Below, one piece after another: positions 48,164 to 57,803 of a DNA stretch of 64,000 nt. Location of the stretch: NCBI RefSeq assembly GCF_000215955.2, contig NZ_AFNV02000017.1:17501-81500 (forward strand). Reading direction: 5' to 3'. Source of the stretch: Salinisphaera shabanensis E1L3A. Lineage in GTDB: Bacteria > Pseudomonadota > Gammaproteobacteria > Nevskiales > Salinisphaeraceae. The notes below the pieces were generated by a model. It had not been told where the DNA came from and did not search any database. It saw only the letters and a list, made by a program, of their open reading frames with translations. Every line of letters begins with the position of its first letter. The first letter of the stretch is position 1. The position numbers and the translations under genes are program-made.

Positions 48164-48820
48164 TCAGTTGTGCCCGGCCGCTTCCCGAATCGCCTGGAAA
48201 TCGTTCGCCAGCTGAGTACGCACAAGTGCGGCGATCAGGCGCACGAAGTCTGATTGCGACACCTGTCTGGACAGCGATTCGGCATCCTCGCCCAGGCCAA
48301 GTGTACTGGCAGCTTTCAAAGTGGCCTTGTCCGCGAACGGATAGAACTCGGGCCAGGCCGCCTGTACTTCGCGTAGGAAGATCGAGGCGCCGACCTTGCC
48401 GATACCCTTGAAGGCCATGAGCTTTTTGATTGCTGCATCGGTATCGCCGTCCGCGGCCTCGCGCAGCCGGCGCAGATCCCCGCCGTATTCCGATAACAGT
48501 GTATCGTTGAAATCCTTGAGCTGGGTTGACGTCTTTTCATCGACACGGGCATAGCCAGCGCCGTTGAGCGCCTTCACGCGCTGCGACCATGTGCTGTCAG
48601 CCAGCTTTTTCGGCGTCGTCCAGCCCGCGTCGGCCATCGCACGCGCGGCACGCATGGCGACATCAGCCTGAACCGGGGCGCTGGTCAGCATGGCCAGACA
48701 CAGCAGCCGAAACAACGGCGAAGGTGTGTTGCGTTCGATATTCACGCCGAGTTCGTCGGCGAAAGTCGTTCCGTGGCGTTCGAGCAAGGCAGCGACGAGG
48801 GCCGGGTAACGATCGCTCAT
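48164..48820 (-). CDS. HhH-GPD-like protein, endonuclease III relative without Fe-S cluster
   Basis: 218 residues from ATG 48820, which begins the family-like MSDRYPALVAALLERHG. The helix-hairpin-helix LMAFKGIGKVGASIFLREV and the following PFADKATLKAA resemble the DNA-binding hairpin and aspartate loop of the Nth superfamily. There is no Cys cluster at the C-terminus. The Nth catalytic lysine position cannot be assigned with confidence. It may be a divergent glycosylase or a non-catalytic DNA-binding relative. Confidence 0.68.
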   Translation of the reverse strand: MSDRYPALVAALLERHGTTFADELGVNIERNTPSPLFRLLCLAMLTSAPVQADVAMRAARAMADAGWTTPKKLADSTWSQRVKALNGAGYARVDEKTSTQLKDFNDTLLSEYGGDLRRLREAADGDTDAAIKKLMAFKGIGKVGASIFLREVQAAWPEFYPFADKATLKAASTLGLGEDAESLSRQVSQSDFVRLIAALVRTQLANDFQAIREAAGHN

Positions 48821-48893
48821 GAATGCGTTCTGCGACACCAAACCAGTGCGCAGCATTGTCGCAAAAGATGTCGGGTTGCGGTTCGCGCCACCC

Positions 48894-48926
48894 AAAAGAC
48901 GAGGGCTCCAAAGAGGAGCCGTCGTC
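48894..48926 (-). terminator. Intrinsic terminator after the lipoprotein alpha/beta hydrolase
   Basis: A 12-bp stem with one mismatch (GACGAGGGCTCC / GGAGCCGTCGTC, loop AAAGA), then TTTT on the minus strand. It lies 17 bases beyond the hydrolase stop and ends this message before the HhH-GPD-like gene. Confidence 0.75.
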
Positions 48927-48942
48927 ACGGCCGATATGCCCT

Positions 48943-50729
48943 CTATGCGTCGACGCGCTGAAAGACCAGATCGGTGAGCTGGATCGCGCCCGCCTGGGAC
49001 CGATTGAAATCGATCTCTAACGCCTTGAGATGCTGGAAGTCGATGCCTTCAAAGGCGGTCAACGGAATATCGACCGCGTTGAGCGTGGTCTTCTGCGAGC
49101 CGCGGTTCGTGTCGTCATAGAAGTCGCCACCCGGCGGGTAGAACAGCGCGTCGCTGTACTCACTGGCGGTCACACTCGCACGATTGCCCTCCATGTCTTC
49201 GAGCACGATATCGAAGTCCTGACCGTCTTCGTTGTCCGCGTCACCGTGTGAAATGCCCACACGCATGGACACCACCTGATACGGGGTAACATCCGTATCC
49301 AGGAGCTGGGTGCGATAGGTCGCGGCGATATCCCACGACATGTACAGCATTTCGGCGATGTTGAACGTCGGCACGGCAACCGCACAGCCTTCGCCGGGTC
49401 GGCCATTGGTCTGACAGCTGCCGAAGCTCGAGAAGTTATAGAAATAGCTCGAACCGCCGAGGTTGTTGATGGTCAGGCTGGCCGGATCGAGCGTGTCGTC
49501 AATGACCAGTCGATCGCTGGCCGGTGCCATGACGCTGAGCAGGTAGCGATCGTCACAGGACTCCTCGCCCTCCGGGCAAATGCTCGAAGGCACTGGCGCC
49601 TGGCCGGACCAGAGTGCACCGAATTCCTGTTCATGGCCGATAAAGTAGCGAAAGAACGAGGCAATGAAGAACAGGCCGTGTGCCTGCTGCAGTTCCGGCG
49701 TATCGCGGCCGTTGCCTTCGGCGTTCTCACCACACCACGAGTCGTCGCTTGCGCGGTCGATAATGGTCCAGTCGTCCGGCCGCGTGTCGGTGGCCCAGAC
49801 CGTATTGAAGTAATTGTGATTCGCGCCCATCGGAATGAGCTGAAACTTCGGATAGGGATCGCTGGCCAAGGCGTAGCGACTGGTGTCGTAAGCAAAATTG
49901 CCCATCATGTCTTCGACGTCGCCGTCGCAATAGCCGGCTACCGAGGCAAGCGTGACGTTGTTCACGCCCTGGGTGTTGTAGTCGGTGGGCGCGAGCGATA
50001 GACCGCCGTGATGTTGTGCGGATTGAGCTGTTCGCGGTTGTAACGCACGGTCATGTTCACGCCTTCACCGCCGCGCGAATGGCCCATGATGCCGATTTCG
50101 CTCATGTCGAGCTTGCCCATCAGATCGGATAGCCCTTGCCCGCCCATTTGATTGATATTGCGGAACTCGTCGAGATGCCGCACCACCAGCTGAGCACGCG
50201 CCAGACTGCCGGAATCACCATTGCTGGGACCGGAGTCGTTGTCGTTGATGTCGTTGGCGTCGATCGAAATCACCGCATAGCCGTGGGAAGCGAGATTGCG
50301 GGAAATGTATTCATAACCACGAAAGCTCGGAATCGGGTTCTGGCAGTCATCGTCATCGATGCCCCAGCCGTCGTAGCAGGTGCCGTGACGGCCGTGCAGG
50401 AACAAAAGCACCGGAAACGGCCCGGCCGCATCCTGCGGATACTGAATATAGCCGTGGATATCCGAGCCGTAGGAATCGCCGTTTTTCCAGTCCATGACGT
50501 TCATGCGACCGAAGTTGTACTCGTTCTCGACGACTTCGAACGCGCCCGGTTCGGACGGATCGGCTGCCACCTCGGTAGAAACGGGATCGGGCGTGGTGCG
50601 GTCAGCGCTGGGCGAATCGGTAACGCTATCGTCGTCGGAAGAATCGTTACAACCGGTCAATCCAAGCAGCAATACGAGCGCGCACAAGCCGCACCAACGG
50701 CCGGCCGTACGAGGCCAGGTGTTTTTCAT
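48943..50729 (-). CDS. Lipoprotein alpha/beta hydrolase (apparent frameshift)
   Basis: About 595 residues from ATG 50729, with GGGGA seven bases upstream. The lipobox LTGC ends a clear signal peptide and an acidic Ser/Asp linker follows. The hydrolase domain shows FLHGRHG, GYAVISIDANDIND and the nucleophile elbow GHSRGGE (S218). The C-terminal half (from the VNNVTLASVAGYCDGDVE segment) lies in another frame. Adding one C near 50006 (GTCCTA for GTCTA) gives AVLSLAPTDYNTQGVNN and a continuous protein. The last 150 residues are a beta-rich region of unknown role. The substrate is unknown. Confidence 0.83.
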
Positions 50730-51016
50730 GTTTGGGTCCCCAAAAAGATACAAGAAGTTGGTTCTGCACCCGCTGGAAGCGCTGCACGAAACGAATTTCC
50801 GTGCCCCCAGCGCAAAAGCGGGACAGACCGATGTATCGTTGCAAGGTACCTGCGAGCAATTATCGCATTCACAGCACAAGTGTTTTGCACCCGGCGACAC
50901 GTATATGCGTCGAGTCGCGTTTTACGCGCCCGTGGCTTTCATCCGACGGCATAACGCTTTCACAATCGTTTTATCGCTCTTCTCATCGCCTTGTAGTGAC
51001 GACAAGCACGCAAACG

Positions 51017-51904
51017 ATGCCCCACTGGTTTCTAACCGGCGCCGGGCATATCGGTACCCTCGCGGCCTACTACCTGACCCGCGCCGGGCATGACGTGTCG
51101 GTGCTGCGCAACGAGGCCGGCGCAGCGATCGACGCCACGCTGCAATTCGCAAGCGACGCCAGCACACGACGTTTAACGCTGCCTGTGCGTACGCCGTCGA
51201 CCTGCGATAGGCCTATTGAATACCTGATCGTGGCCTGCAAGACGCCGTACACGCCGGCCGCGCTGACCCGGCTCGACCTTGGACCCAATGCGACGGTTCT
51301 ACGTCTGCAAAACGGGATCGGAAGTCTCGACGGCTTGTTACCGGATGGCGCGCGATTGATCGAAACGGTCACCACGAACGCAGTCAACGGAACGCGAAAC
51401 GTACATCGTGTCGTCGCCGAAAATCAGACCTGGATGGGCGATGGCAATACGAAGCCGGCATGGTTCGACGAACTCGCGCGATGCTGGCCCGGCCTCGTCT
51501 GGGAACGTGATATCCGGACCGCGCAATGGCGCAAGCTCGTCGCTAACGCTGCGATCAACGCCCTCACCGCTCTCCACGATGTGCCCAACGGTGCCCTGCT
51601 CGACGATGCACAGCTGTATGCACAGATGCGCGCCATCGTCGCCGAGACCGATCAGGTACTCGCAGCGCTCGACGAAGACTGGAAGGCGAGCTCGCTGGCC
51701 GCGGTCGAAACAGTGGTCCAAGCGACCGCCGCTAATACCTCATCAATGCGTGCCGATATGCAGCATGGCGCCGTGACCGAAATCGATGCCATCAACGGCT
51801 GGCTGGTCGAACAAGGCACGCGCCTTGGCCTGGATATGACCGTCAACAGAACACTGGTCGAACGCGTTCGCGCACTCGCGCCTACGCGTGGGAGCGGCGA
51901 ATAA
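51017..51904 (+). CDS. Ketopantoate reductase-like (2-dehydropantoate 2-reductase family)
   Basis: 295 residues from ATG 51017. The N-terminal dinucleotide fold (WFLTGAGHIGTLAAYYLTRAG) and the C-terminal helical domain with WRKLVANAAINALTALH (catalytic lysine region) and HGAVTEIDAINGWLVEQG match PanE/ApbA. The motif GAGHIG replaces the usual GxGAxG. It may be PanE for pantothenate synthesis or a paralogue acting on another 2-oxo acid; the context gives no help. Confidence 0.85.
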   Translation: MPHWFLTGAGHIGTLAAYYLTRAGHDVSVLRNEAGAAIDATLQFASDASTRRLTLPVRTPSTCDRPIEYLIVACKTPYTPAALTRLDLGPNATVLRLQNGIGSLDGLLPDGARLIETVTTNAVNGTRNVHRVVAENQTWMGDGNTKPAWFDELARCWPGLVWERDIRTAQWRKLVANAAINALTALHDVPNGALLDDAQLYAQMRAIVAETDQVLAALDEDWKASSLAAVETVVQATAANTSSMRADMQHGAVTEIDAINGWLVEQGTRLGLDMTVNRTLVERVRALAPTRGSGE

Positions 51905-51956
51905 AGTATCTCGTTGAGCCGCCGATATCGAATAACCGGGTTCGCGTTAAACGCAT

Positions 51957-53495
51957 ATGAACAAGACAATCGAAAACCAGCTGCGCCTGTGTCCAACGCT
52001 GCCGACTATTTCGAGCGTGGCACTGCGTATTATCCAGATCGGGCGGAATCCGGATATCGACCTGGCCGAAGTCGCGCGGCTTCTATCCAAGGACCCGGCG
52101 CTCGCGACCAAAACGCTGCGCATGGCCAATTCGCCGCTCTACATGCGCGGCCGTCAGGCTCGCAATCTACACCAGGCAATCACCGTGCTCGGCTTGAACG
52201 CCACGGTGAGCGTGGCGCTAAGCTTCTCGCTGAGTACATGGCTACGCGATGCGCCCGCCCACGGCATCGATCTCGATCGCTACTGGCGCCGTGCGCTGCT
52301 GTCGGCGCTGGCTGCACGCCTTCTGGGCGAGCATCAGGATATTCATGTACCCGAAGAGCTGTTCCTCGCCGGCCTCTTGCAGGATCTCGGCATGCTCGCG
52401 CTCGACGCTGCGATGCCTGAAACGTACGGCCAGCTCAAGCATATCGTGCACAACCACGACCCGTTGCCGGTTTACGAGCGCGAACTGGTGGGCACCGATC
52501 ATTGCGAAGCCGGCGCTTGGCTGATGGAGGAATGGGGGCTGCCGGATTATCTCGTGCTGGCTACGCGCGGCAGCGACGATCTTTCCCGTATCGAGGTGCC
52601 TGAAGGCCTGGAAAGCTTCGTCGGCTGTGTGGCCGTATCCGGCCGTATTGCCGAAATCTATCTCGTCGAAGACACCCAATCCGCGACCGCAGCGGCCGTC
52701 CAGACCGCACGGTCCTGTTTGAATATGGGTCCCGATGCGCTCAGCGACGTGCTCACCCGCATGGCCGAAACCCTGCCCGAGGTCGAATCGCTGTTCGAGA
52801 TGACCGTTCTGTCACCGCCGCAGGCGCTGGGCCTGACCGATCAGGCCCGCGAACTGCTGGCCACGCGCAATCTTCAGTTGTTGCGATCGGCCACCGAATT
52901 ACAGGAACGCGAACAGGAGTTTCGCCAGCAGGCCCACCGACTCGACTATATCGCCCGTCAGGACGCACTCACCGGCATCTTCAACCGACGCCATTTCGAC
53001 GAAGCCTTCAGCAAGCTTTTCGCTCAGGCCAGGGCCGAAGCCTATCCGTTGAGCCTGGCCTATCTCGATCTCGATCATTTCAAGGAGATCAACGATCGCT
53101 ACGGTCACCCGATCGGCGACAAAATCCTGGCCGCGATTGCCAAGAGGATCCATGACCAGTTGCGTGCGGACGATCTGTTCGCGCGCTATGGCGGTGAAGA
53201 GTTCGTGCTGCTGCTGCCCGGCATCGACACGACCGGTGCCCAAAAGATACTGGTACGCATCTGCGACGGTATCTCGGCTCTGGAACACAAACTGGAGGAT
53301 GGCAACACGCTAACGGTGACGCTATCAGCCGGCATCGCAACCTTCCCGGGCCAAGGCATTCATTCTCCCAATGAGCTTATGCAAGCCTCGGATCACGCGC
53401 TCTACGAGGCCAAGCAAGGCGGCCGGAATCGCGTCGTTTTGGCAGACGTTGCGGTAAAATCCAGTACCGAGGGCCGGATCGATAGACCCCTATAA
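51957..53495 (+). CDS. HDOD-GGDEF protein, probable diguanylate cyclase
   Basis: 512 residues without signal peptide. An HDOD domain (about 10-210) starts with LCPTLPTISSVALRIIQ. A helical linker leads to a GGDEF domain from about 335. The active-site motif is GGEEF (about 412-416) and an RxxD inhibitory site (RADD) lies five residues before it, so both c-di-GMP synthesis and feedback control are plausible. The HDOD part lacks the HD metal pair, so it should be a sensor or scaffold. Confidence 0.92.
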   Translation: MNKTIENQLRLCPTLPTISSVALRIIQIGRNPDIDLAEVARLLSKDPALATKTLRMANSPLYMRGRQARNLHQAITVLGLNATVSVALSFSLSTWLRDAPAHGIDLDRYWRRALLSALAARLLGEHQDIHVPEELFLAGLLQDLGMLALDAAMPETYGQLKHIVHNHDPLPVYERELVGTDHCEAGAWLMEEWGLPDYLVLATRGSDDLSRIEVPEGLESFVGCVAVSGRIAEIYLVEDTQSATAAAVQTARSCLNMGPDALSDVLTRMAETLPEVESLFEMTVLSPPQALGLTDQARELLATRNLQLLRSATELQEREQEFRQQAHRLDYIARQDALTGIFNRRHFDEAFSKLFAQARAEAYPLSLAYLDLDHFKEINDRYGHPIGDKILAAIAKRIHDQLRADDLFARYGGEEFVLLLPGIDTTGAQKILVRICDGISALEHKLEDGNTLTVTLSAGIATFPGQGIHSPNELMQASDHALYEAKQGGRNRVVLADVAVKSSTEGRIDRPL

Positions 53496-53505
53496 GCAGG
53501 CTACC

Positions 53506-53527
53506 AACCCGGCCAGGGCGCCGGGTT
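53506..53527. terminator. Candidate hairpin between converging genes
   Basis: A 7-bp perfect stem, AACCCGG / CCGGGTT, with an 8-base loop, in the 33 bases between the HDOD-GGDEF and symporter stops. No clear U-run on either side. Confidence 0.4.
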
Positions 53528-53528
53528 A

Positions 53529-55028
53529 CTAATATTCGCCGATCACTGTCTCGGCGTGTTTGCGCTCGGCGCGGCTGACACCGAAGAGCAGACTTCCGAT
53601 CACGCATACAGCGGTATTGAGCAATAGCCCCCAGAGTCCGCTGAACACGCCAAAGGGCCGCAGGCCGGAAAAGGTCATGGCCGATGCCAACAGCGTACCG
53701 GCGAGCATGCCGATGAACACCGCGCGCGTATTCAATCGCGTCCAGTACAAACCCAGCATCAGCGCCGGTGCCGCCTGGATGAGCAGCTCGAACTTGAGCA
53801 CGAAGATTTGATAGAGCGTGGACGGCGGATACCAGGCAAGAATCACCAGCACGACGACAGCGACCAGCCCCACGAGCTTGCCGATGAGGATCTTGCGGTG
53901 CTCGTCGGCCTGCGGATCGACATAGCGCCCGTACAGATCATTCGACACGATCGAGGAAAACGTCAGCAGCACCGAATCCGCTGTGGATACGATCGCGGCG
54001 ATCACGCCGCCGAACAGCAGGATCATGGCCCAGTAGAACACCGGATGTTCGAGCGCGAGCGCATTGGCGATACGCCCAACCAGCTGTTCGGACTCACCCG
54101 TGGTCAGCCCCGGGAAGGCTGCAATACCGATAATGCCGACCAGAAACACCACACCCGCGGTAATGAATGGCATATAGGCCATGCGAATGAATGAGCGCTT
54201 GAGCGTGGCCTCGCTGCGGGCCGAGAAGATACGTTGCACCGCATGCGGATAGACCGCGGCACCGATACCCACGATTGCCAGCAGGCTGAACCAGTTCGCG
54301 ATGCCGCCGGCATCCGGCGCGCCGAGTTTCTCGGGTGCCTCGCTGCGCATCACTTCGGCCGCAGCGGACGGGCCGCCGAAATAGATCAGCGAACCGATCA
54401 GCAGCATGAATACGCCGAACAACAAGGCGATACCCTGGATCGTGTCGGTATAGGCCACCGAACGCATACCGCCCAGCCAGCTGTAGGCGACCATGATCAC
54501 GATAAAAAACACGACTCCGACCTGATACGGGATGGTACCGCCAGTCAGCCCCGATACACCCTGGCCGATAGCCACGAACTGTTCGAGCAGGTAGTTGCCC
54601 AGGGCATAGAGCATGAGCGTGGCGGCTAGAATCGTGACCGCCTTGGACTTGAAGCGGATATCGATCCAGTCCACCGGCGTGAGCAGCGAAAAACGCCGCC
54701 CCATGGCGTACAGCCGCGGCGCAAAGAACAGATACACCGCGATGATCATGATGAAGAACGGCACCGACACCAGATACTGATAGCCGATGCGATACGCCGT
54801 GGGCGGATAACCGACCACGGTATTGCCGGAATACTGGGTCGCGAAGAAGGTGAAGAACAGCACCATCACGCCCAACCCGCGGCCACCGAGATAATACTCG
54901 TCCAGGCTTTCGTGGATATTGCGGTTGCGCAGGAACGTGATCAGGCCGACCGCGAGCATGAGCCCGCCGTAGGCCAGCAGGACCACGATGCCGGAAGTGC
55001 CGCCGAATGCGAGTTCTACAGACTCCAT
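53529..55028 (-). CDS. Sodium:solute symporter family transporter
   Basis: 499 residues with about 13 membrane segments and the SSS signature features: EYYLGGRGLG, ATQYSGNTVVGYPP, AYSWLGGMRSVAYTDTIQG, and AIVSTADSVLLTFSSIVSNDLYGR. The tail is short and charged. It starts four bases after the small membrane partner gene and probably imports a carboxylate. The divergent LysR regulator and the CoA-transferase/lyase genes beyond it suggest the substrate enters that pathway. Confidence 0.9.
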   Translation of the reverse strand: MESVELAFGGTSGIVVLLAYGGLMLAVGLITFLRNRNIHESLDEYYLGGRGLGVMVLFFTFFATQYSGNTVVGYPPTAYRIGYQYLVSVPFFIMIIAVYLFFAPRLYAMGRRFSLLTPVDWIDIRFKSKAVTILAATLMLYALGNYLLEQFVAIGQGVSGLTGGTIPYQVGVVFFIVIMVAYSWLGGMRSVAYTDTIQGIALLFGVFMLLIGSLIYFGGPSAAAEVMRSEAPEKLGAPDAGGIANWFSLLAIVGIGAAVYPHAVQRIFSARSEATLKRSFIRMAYMPFITAGVVFLVGIIGIAAFPGLTTGESEQLVGRIANALALEHPVFYWAMILLFGGVIAAIVSTADSVLLTFSSIVSNDLYGRYVDPQADEHRKILIGKLVGLVAVVVLVILAWYPPSTLYQIFVLKFELLIQAAPALMLGLYWTRLNTRAVFIGMLAGTLLASAMTFSGLRPFGVFSGLWGLLLNTAVCVIGSLLFGVSRAERKHAETVIGEY

Positions 55029-55031
55029 CGA

Positions 55032-55319
55032 TCAGCCCTCCCCATGGTCTTGGCCGCGATCTTGGCCATGGTATTGGCCACGGTCGTCACCGATGTCGTC
55101 ATCGGCGCCCATGTCCCACTGGCAGCACACGACCCAGGTCACGAACACCGACAGCGCGAGCGACGCGGCGAGAATGATCCAGGCCCAGTACGGCACGCCC
55201 CAGATCAGCGGCTCGAACGAACCGGCCGGGAAATACCAGGGATTGATCGCGGCAAACACCACGACGAAAACGATCCAGACGAGCGGGCTTTTCACCGGCT
55301 CTTTCGACTTGCGTTTCAC
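55032..55319 (-). CDS. Small membrane protein of symporter (DUF3311-like), with DRGQ repeat tail
   Basis: 95 residues from GTG 55319 with GGAGGAG upstream. Two membrane helices (about 10-30 and 40-60) resemble the DUF3311 partner proteins encoded next to SSS symporters. The tail ends in four near-repeats of [DY][RH]GQ type (DRGQ, YHGQ, DRGQ, DHGE), visible in DNA as 12-bp repeats at 55036-55083. It is coupled to the symporter gene and probably forms its small subunit. Confidence 0.8.
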   Translation of the reverse strand: MKRKSKEPVKSPLVWIVFVVVFAAINPWYFPAGSFEPLIWGVPYWAWIILAASLALSVFVTWVVCCQWDMGADDDIGDDRGQYHGQDRGQDHGEG

Positions 55320-55492
55320 GTTGCTCCTCCTGCTTCGACGTCGGCACGGCGCGCTCGTGCCCGCGGCGCGCCATGCGGGTGCGGCTTGACCTGTTGCATC
55401 GGTCGCGCTGTCATGCTTGTGCCGTCGCCCCGCGTGCGCAGCATGACCGGCGCCGACGCCGGGCGACAATCAAGCAATCTGAAAGGGTGACT

Positions 55493-55507
55493 TCGTGAAA
55501 CACGAAA
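55493..55507. promoter_or_regulatory. Palindrome fitting a LysR-type operator
   Basis: TTCGTG-AAA-CACGAA is a perfect palindrome containing a T-N11-A LysR-type core (TCGTGAAACACGA). It lies 23 bases upstream of the LysR start in the divergent region with the symporter genes. Operator function is inferred. Confidence 0.5.
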
Positions 55508-55529
55508 CCTCGGGCGCCGCACGGTGTCG

Positions 55530-56435
55530 ATGAAGCGTCTCGATCTGGTCAGCCTGCGGCTGTTCGTGTCCATCGCCGACGCGGCCAGCCTCACCGGCGC
55601 GGCAACGCGCGAGCACATGGCACTGGCCGCGGTGAGCAAGCGCGTGCGCGATCTCGAAGCACAGCTGGACACGGCGTTGCTCTACCGACGCCCGCGCGGC
55701 GTGGAGCTCACGCCGGCCGGCGACGCCCTGCTGCACCATGCCCGAACGGTGCTGGCCGACATGGAGAGTCTGCAGGCCGAACTCAGCGAGTACAGCCGCG
55801 GGGTGCGCGGTCATGTGCGTATCCATGCCAACACGTCCGCCATCATCGAATTCCTGCCCGAGGACCTGGCGCTGTTCGCGCGCGAACACCCGGAAATCAA
55901 GATCGACCTGCAAGAGCATGTCAGCACCGAGGCCATCCACGCGGTGCGCGAAGGCCTCACGGATATCGGCATTTTCGCCAATACGCCGACCGTCGAGGGG
56001 CTGCAAGTCTTCGACTACCGCGAGGACCGGCTGGTGCTGGTCGTGCCCAACGATCACGCGCTCGCCGCACGCGAACGTGTATCGCTGATCGAGGCGCTGG
56101 ACTACGATTTCATCGGCCTGCAGCACGATGCCTCGCTGTACGGGCTGGTGGCCAAGGCCGCGCGGGAGAGCGGCACACCGCTGCGCATGCGAATTCAGGT
56201 GCGCAGCTTCGAGGGCATCTGCCGCATGATCGCCCACGACATGGGCGTGGGCGTGCTGCCGGTCAAGGCCGTGACCCATCTCAGCGGACTGCCGCTGACA
56301 GCGGTCGAGCTCACCGACGCCTGGGCACAACGCATGCTTCATCTCGGCGTACGCGACTACGACGCACTGTCCGTGATCGCCCGCGAAATGGTCGATCACC
56401 TCATCCGGGACACCGCACACGGTCCGCCAACCTGA
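55530..56435 (+). CDS. LysR-type transcriptional regulator
   Basis: 301 residues from ATG 55530; a GTG two codons upstream is possible. The N-terminal winged helix-turn-helix (LRLFVSIADAASLTGAATRE, then AVSKRVRDLEAQL) and a periplasmic-binding-type effector domain (about 90-300) are clear. It lies between the symporter genes (divergent) and the CoA-transferase/lyase/SDR genes (downstream), so it probably controls both. The effector should be a pathway carboxylate or CoA intermediate. Confidence 0.93.
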   Translation: MKRLDLVSLRLFVSIADAASLTGAATREHMALAAVSKRVRDLEAQLDTALLYRRPRGVELTPAGDALLHHARTVLADMESLQAELSEYSRGVRGHVRIHANTSAIIEFLPEDLALFAREHPEIKIDLQEHVSTEAIHAVREGLTDIGIFANTPTVEGLQVFDYREDRLVLVVPNDHALAARERVSLIEALDYDFIGLQHDASLYGLVAKAARESGTPLRMRIQVRSFEGICRMIAHDMGVGVLPVKAVTHLSGLPLTAVELTDAWAQRMLHLGVRDYDALSVIAREMVDHLIRDTAHGPPT

Positions 56436-56552
56436 ACGGCGCCTACGCCAACCGCGAAACCTGAATGCGCAATTCGATGATTGTCGCGCGCCCGGCAGCT
56501 GCCTAGGCTCGACGTCGAACTATTCCACGGCCCGCCATTCAGGATCGAGACC

Positions 56553-57803
56553 ATGACCCGTGCCGACTCTGCCACCCGCGCCCCCCAGCCGATGGCCCTC
56601 GAAGGGCTGAAGGTACTGGAACTCGGCCAGCTCATCGCCGGCCCCTTCGCCACCAAACTGCTGGGCGAATTCGGCGCCGACGTGATCAAGATCGAACCGC
56701 CGGGCACCGGCGACCCGCTGCGGCGCTGGCGCGTGATGCGCGGCGACACGTCACTGTGGTGGCATGTCCAGACCCGCAATAAGCGCTCCGTTTCGCTCGA
56801 TCTGAAATCCGAACAAGGCCAGGACATCGTCAAACGACTGGTCGCCGAGGCCGATATCGTGGTCGAGAACTTCAGCCCCGGCCGGCTGGAAAAATGGGGC
56901 CTGGGCTGGGAGGCGCTGTCCGCCATCAACCCGGCGCTGATCATGGTGCGCATTTCCGGCTACGGCCAGACCGGCCCGTATCGCGACCTGCCCGGCTTTG
57001 GCGTGATCGGCGAAGCCATGGGCGGGCTGCGCTATCTGTCGGGTCACCCGGGCGAATCGTCGGTGCGCGTGGGTGTTTCGATCGGCGATTCGCTGTCGGC
57101 GCTGTACGGGGTGATCGGCGCCCTGCTCGCCCTTCAGGAACGCCAGCGCAGCGGCAAGGGCCAGTACATCGATGTCGCGCTCTATGAATCCGTTTTCGCG
57201 ATGATGGAATCGCTGATTCCCGAATACGACGGCGCCGGCGTGATCCGCGAACCCAGCGGCAGCGCCCTGCCCGGCATTACGCCGTCGAACGCGTATCGCT
57301 GCGCCGACGGCACCGAAGTGCTGATCGCCGGCAACGGCGACTCCATCTTCAAGCGTCTCATGCAGGCGATCGGCCGCGACGATCTCGCCGCCGACCCGAA
57401 TCTCGAACATAACGACGGCCGCAGCGCCCAGGCCGCGCGTATCGACACCGCGATCAATGACTGGACCCGCGAACGCAAGCGCGCCGACGTGCTGGAAACG
57501 CTGGAAGCCGCGCGCGTGCCCTGCGGGCGTCCTTACAACGCCAAGGATATCGTCGAAGATCCACACTACGCCGCGCGCCGAATGCTGGAAACCATCACCA
57601 CCGACGACGGCAACGAACTCAAGGTGCCCGCCGTGTTGCCACGATTGTCACGGACCCCGGGCCGAATAGGCGGCGGCGGGCCACGCCTGGGCGCGCATAC
57701 CCAGGATGTGCTCGACGAGTTGGGGATCGACCGCGATACGCAAGCCAGGCTGCGCGAAGCCGGCATACTCTACGAAGACAGCCAGCCGGGGACGACATCA
57801 TGA
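56553..57803 (+). CDS. CaiB/BaiF family (class III) CoA-transferase
   Basis: 416 residues from ATG 56553 with AGGA/GAG upstream. Blocks ELGQLIAGPFATKLLGEFGADVIKIE, NFSPGRLEKWGLGWE and GYGQTGPYRDLPGF define the family. The catalytic aspartate is D207 in GQYIDVALYES. The stop overlaps the lyase start as ATGA. It should activate a carboxylic acid to the CoA thioester that the next enzyme cleaves. The donor CoA is unknown. Confidence 0.93.
   Translation: MTRADSATRAPQPMALEGLKVLELGQLIAGPFATKLLGEFGADVIKIEPPGTGDPLRRWRVMRGDTSLWWHVQTRNKRSVSLDLKSEQGQDIVKRLVAEADIVVENFSPGRLEKWGLGWEALSAINPALIMVRISGYGQTGPYRDLPGFGVIGEAMGGLRYLSGHPGESSVRVGVSIGDSLSALYGVIGALLALQERQRSGKGQYIDVALYESVFAMMESLIPEYDGAGVIREPSGSALPGITPSNAYRCADGTEVLIAGNGDSIFKRLMQAIGRDDLAADPNLEHNDGRSAQAARIDTAINDWTRERKRADVLETLEAARVPCGRPYNAKDIVEDPHYAARRMLETITTDDGNELKVPAVLPRLSRTPGRIGGGGPRLGAHTQDVLDELGIDRDTQARLREAGILYEDSQPGTTS

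Noticed and set aside
55036-55083. Short tandem repeats considered as CRISPR
   Set aside because: Units are 12 bp, coding and without spacers.
55470-56420. 316-codon minus frame opposite the LysR gene
   Set aside because: Antisense shadow; the LysR frame has the HTH and effector domains.
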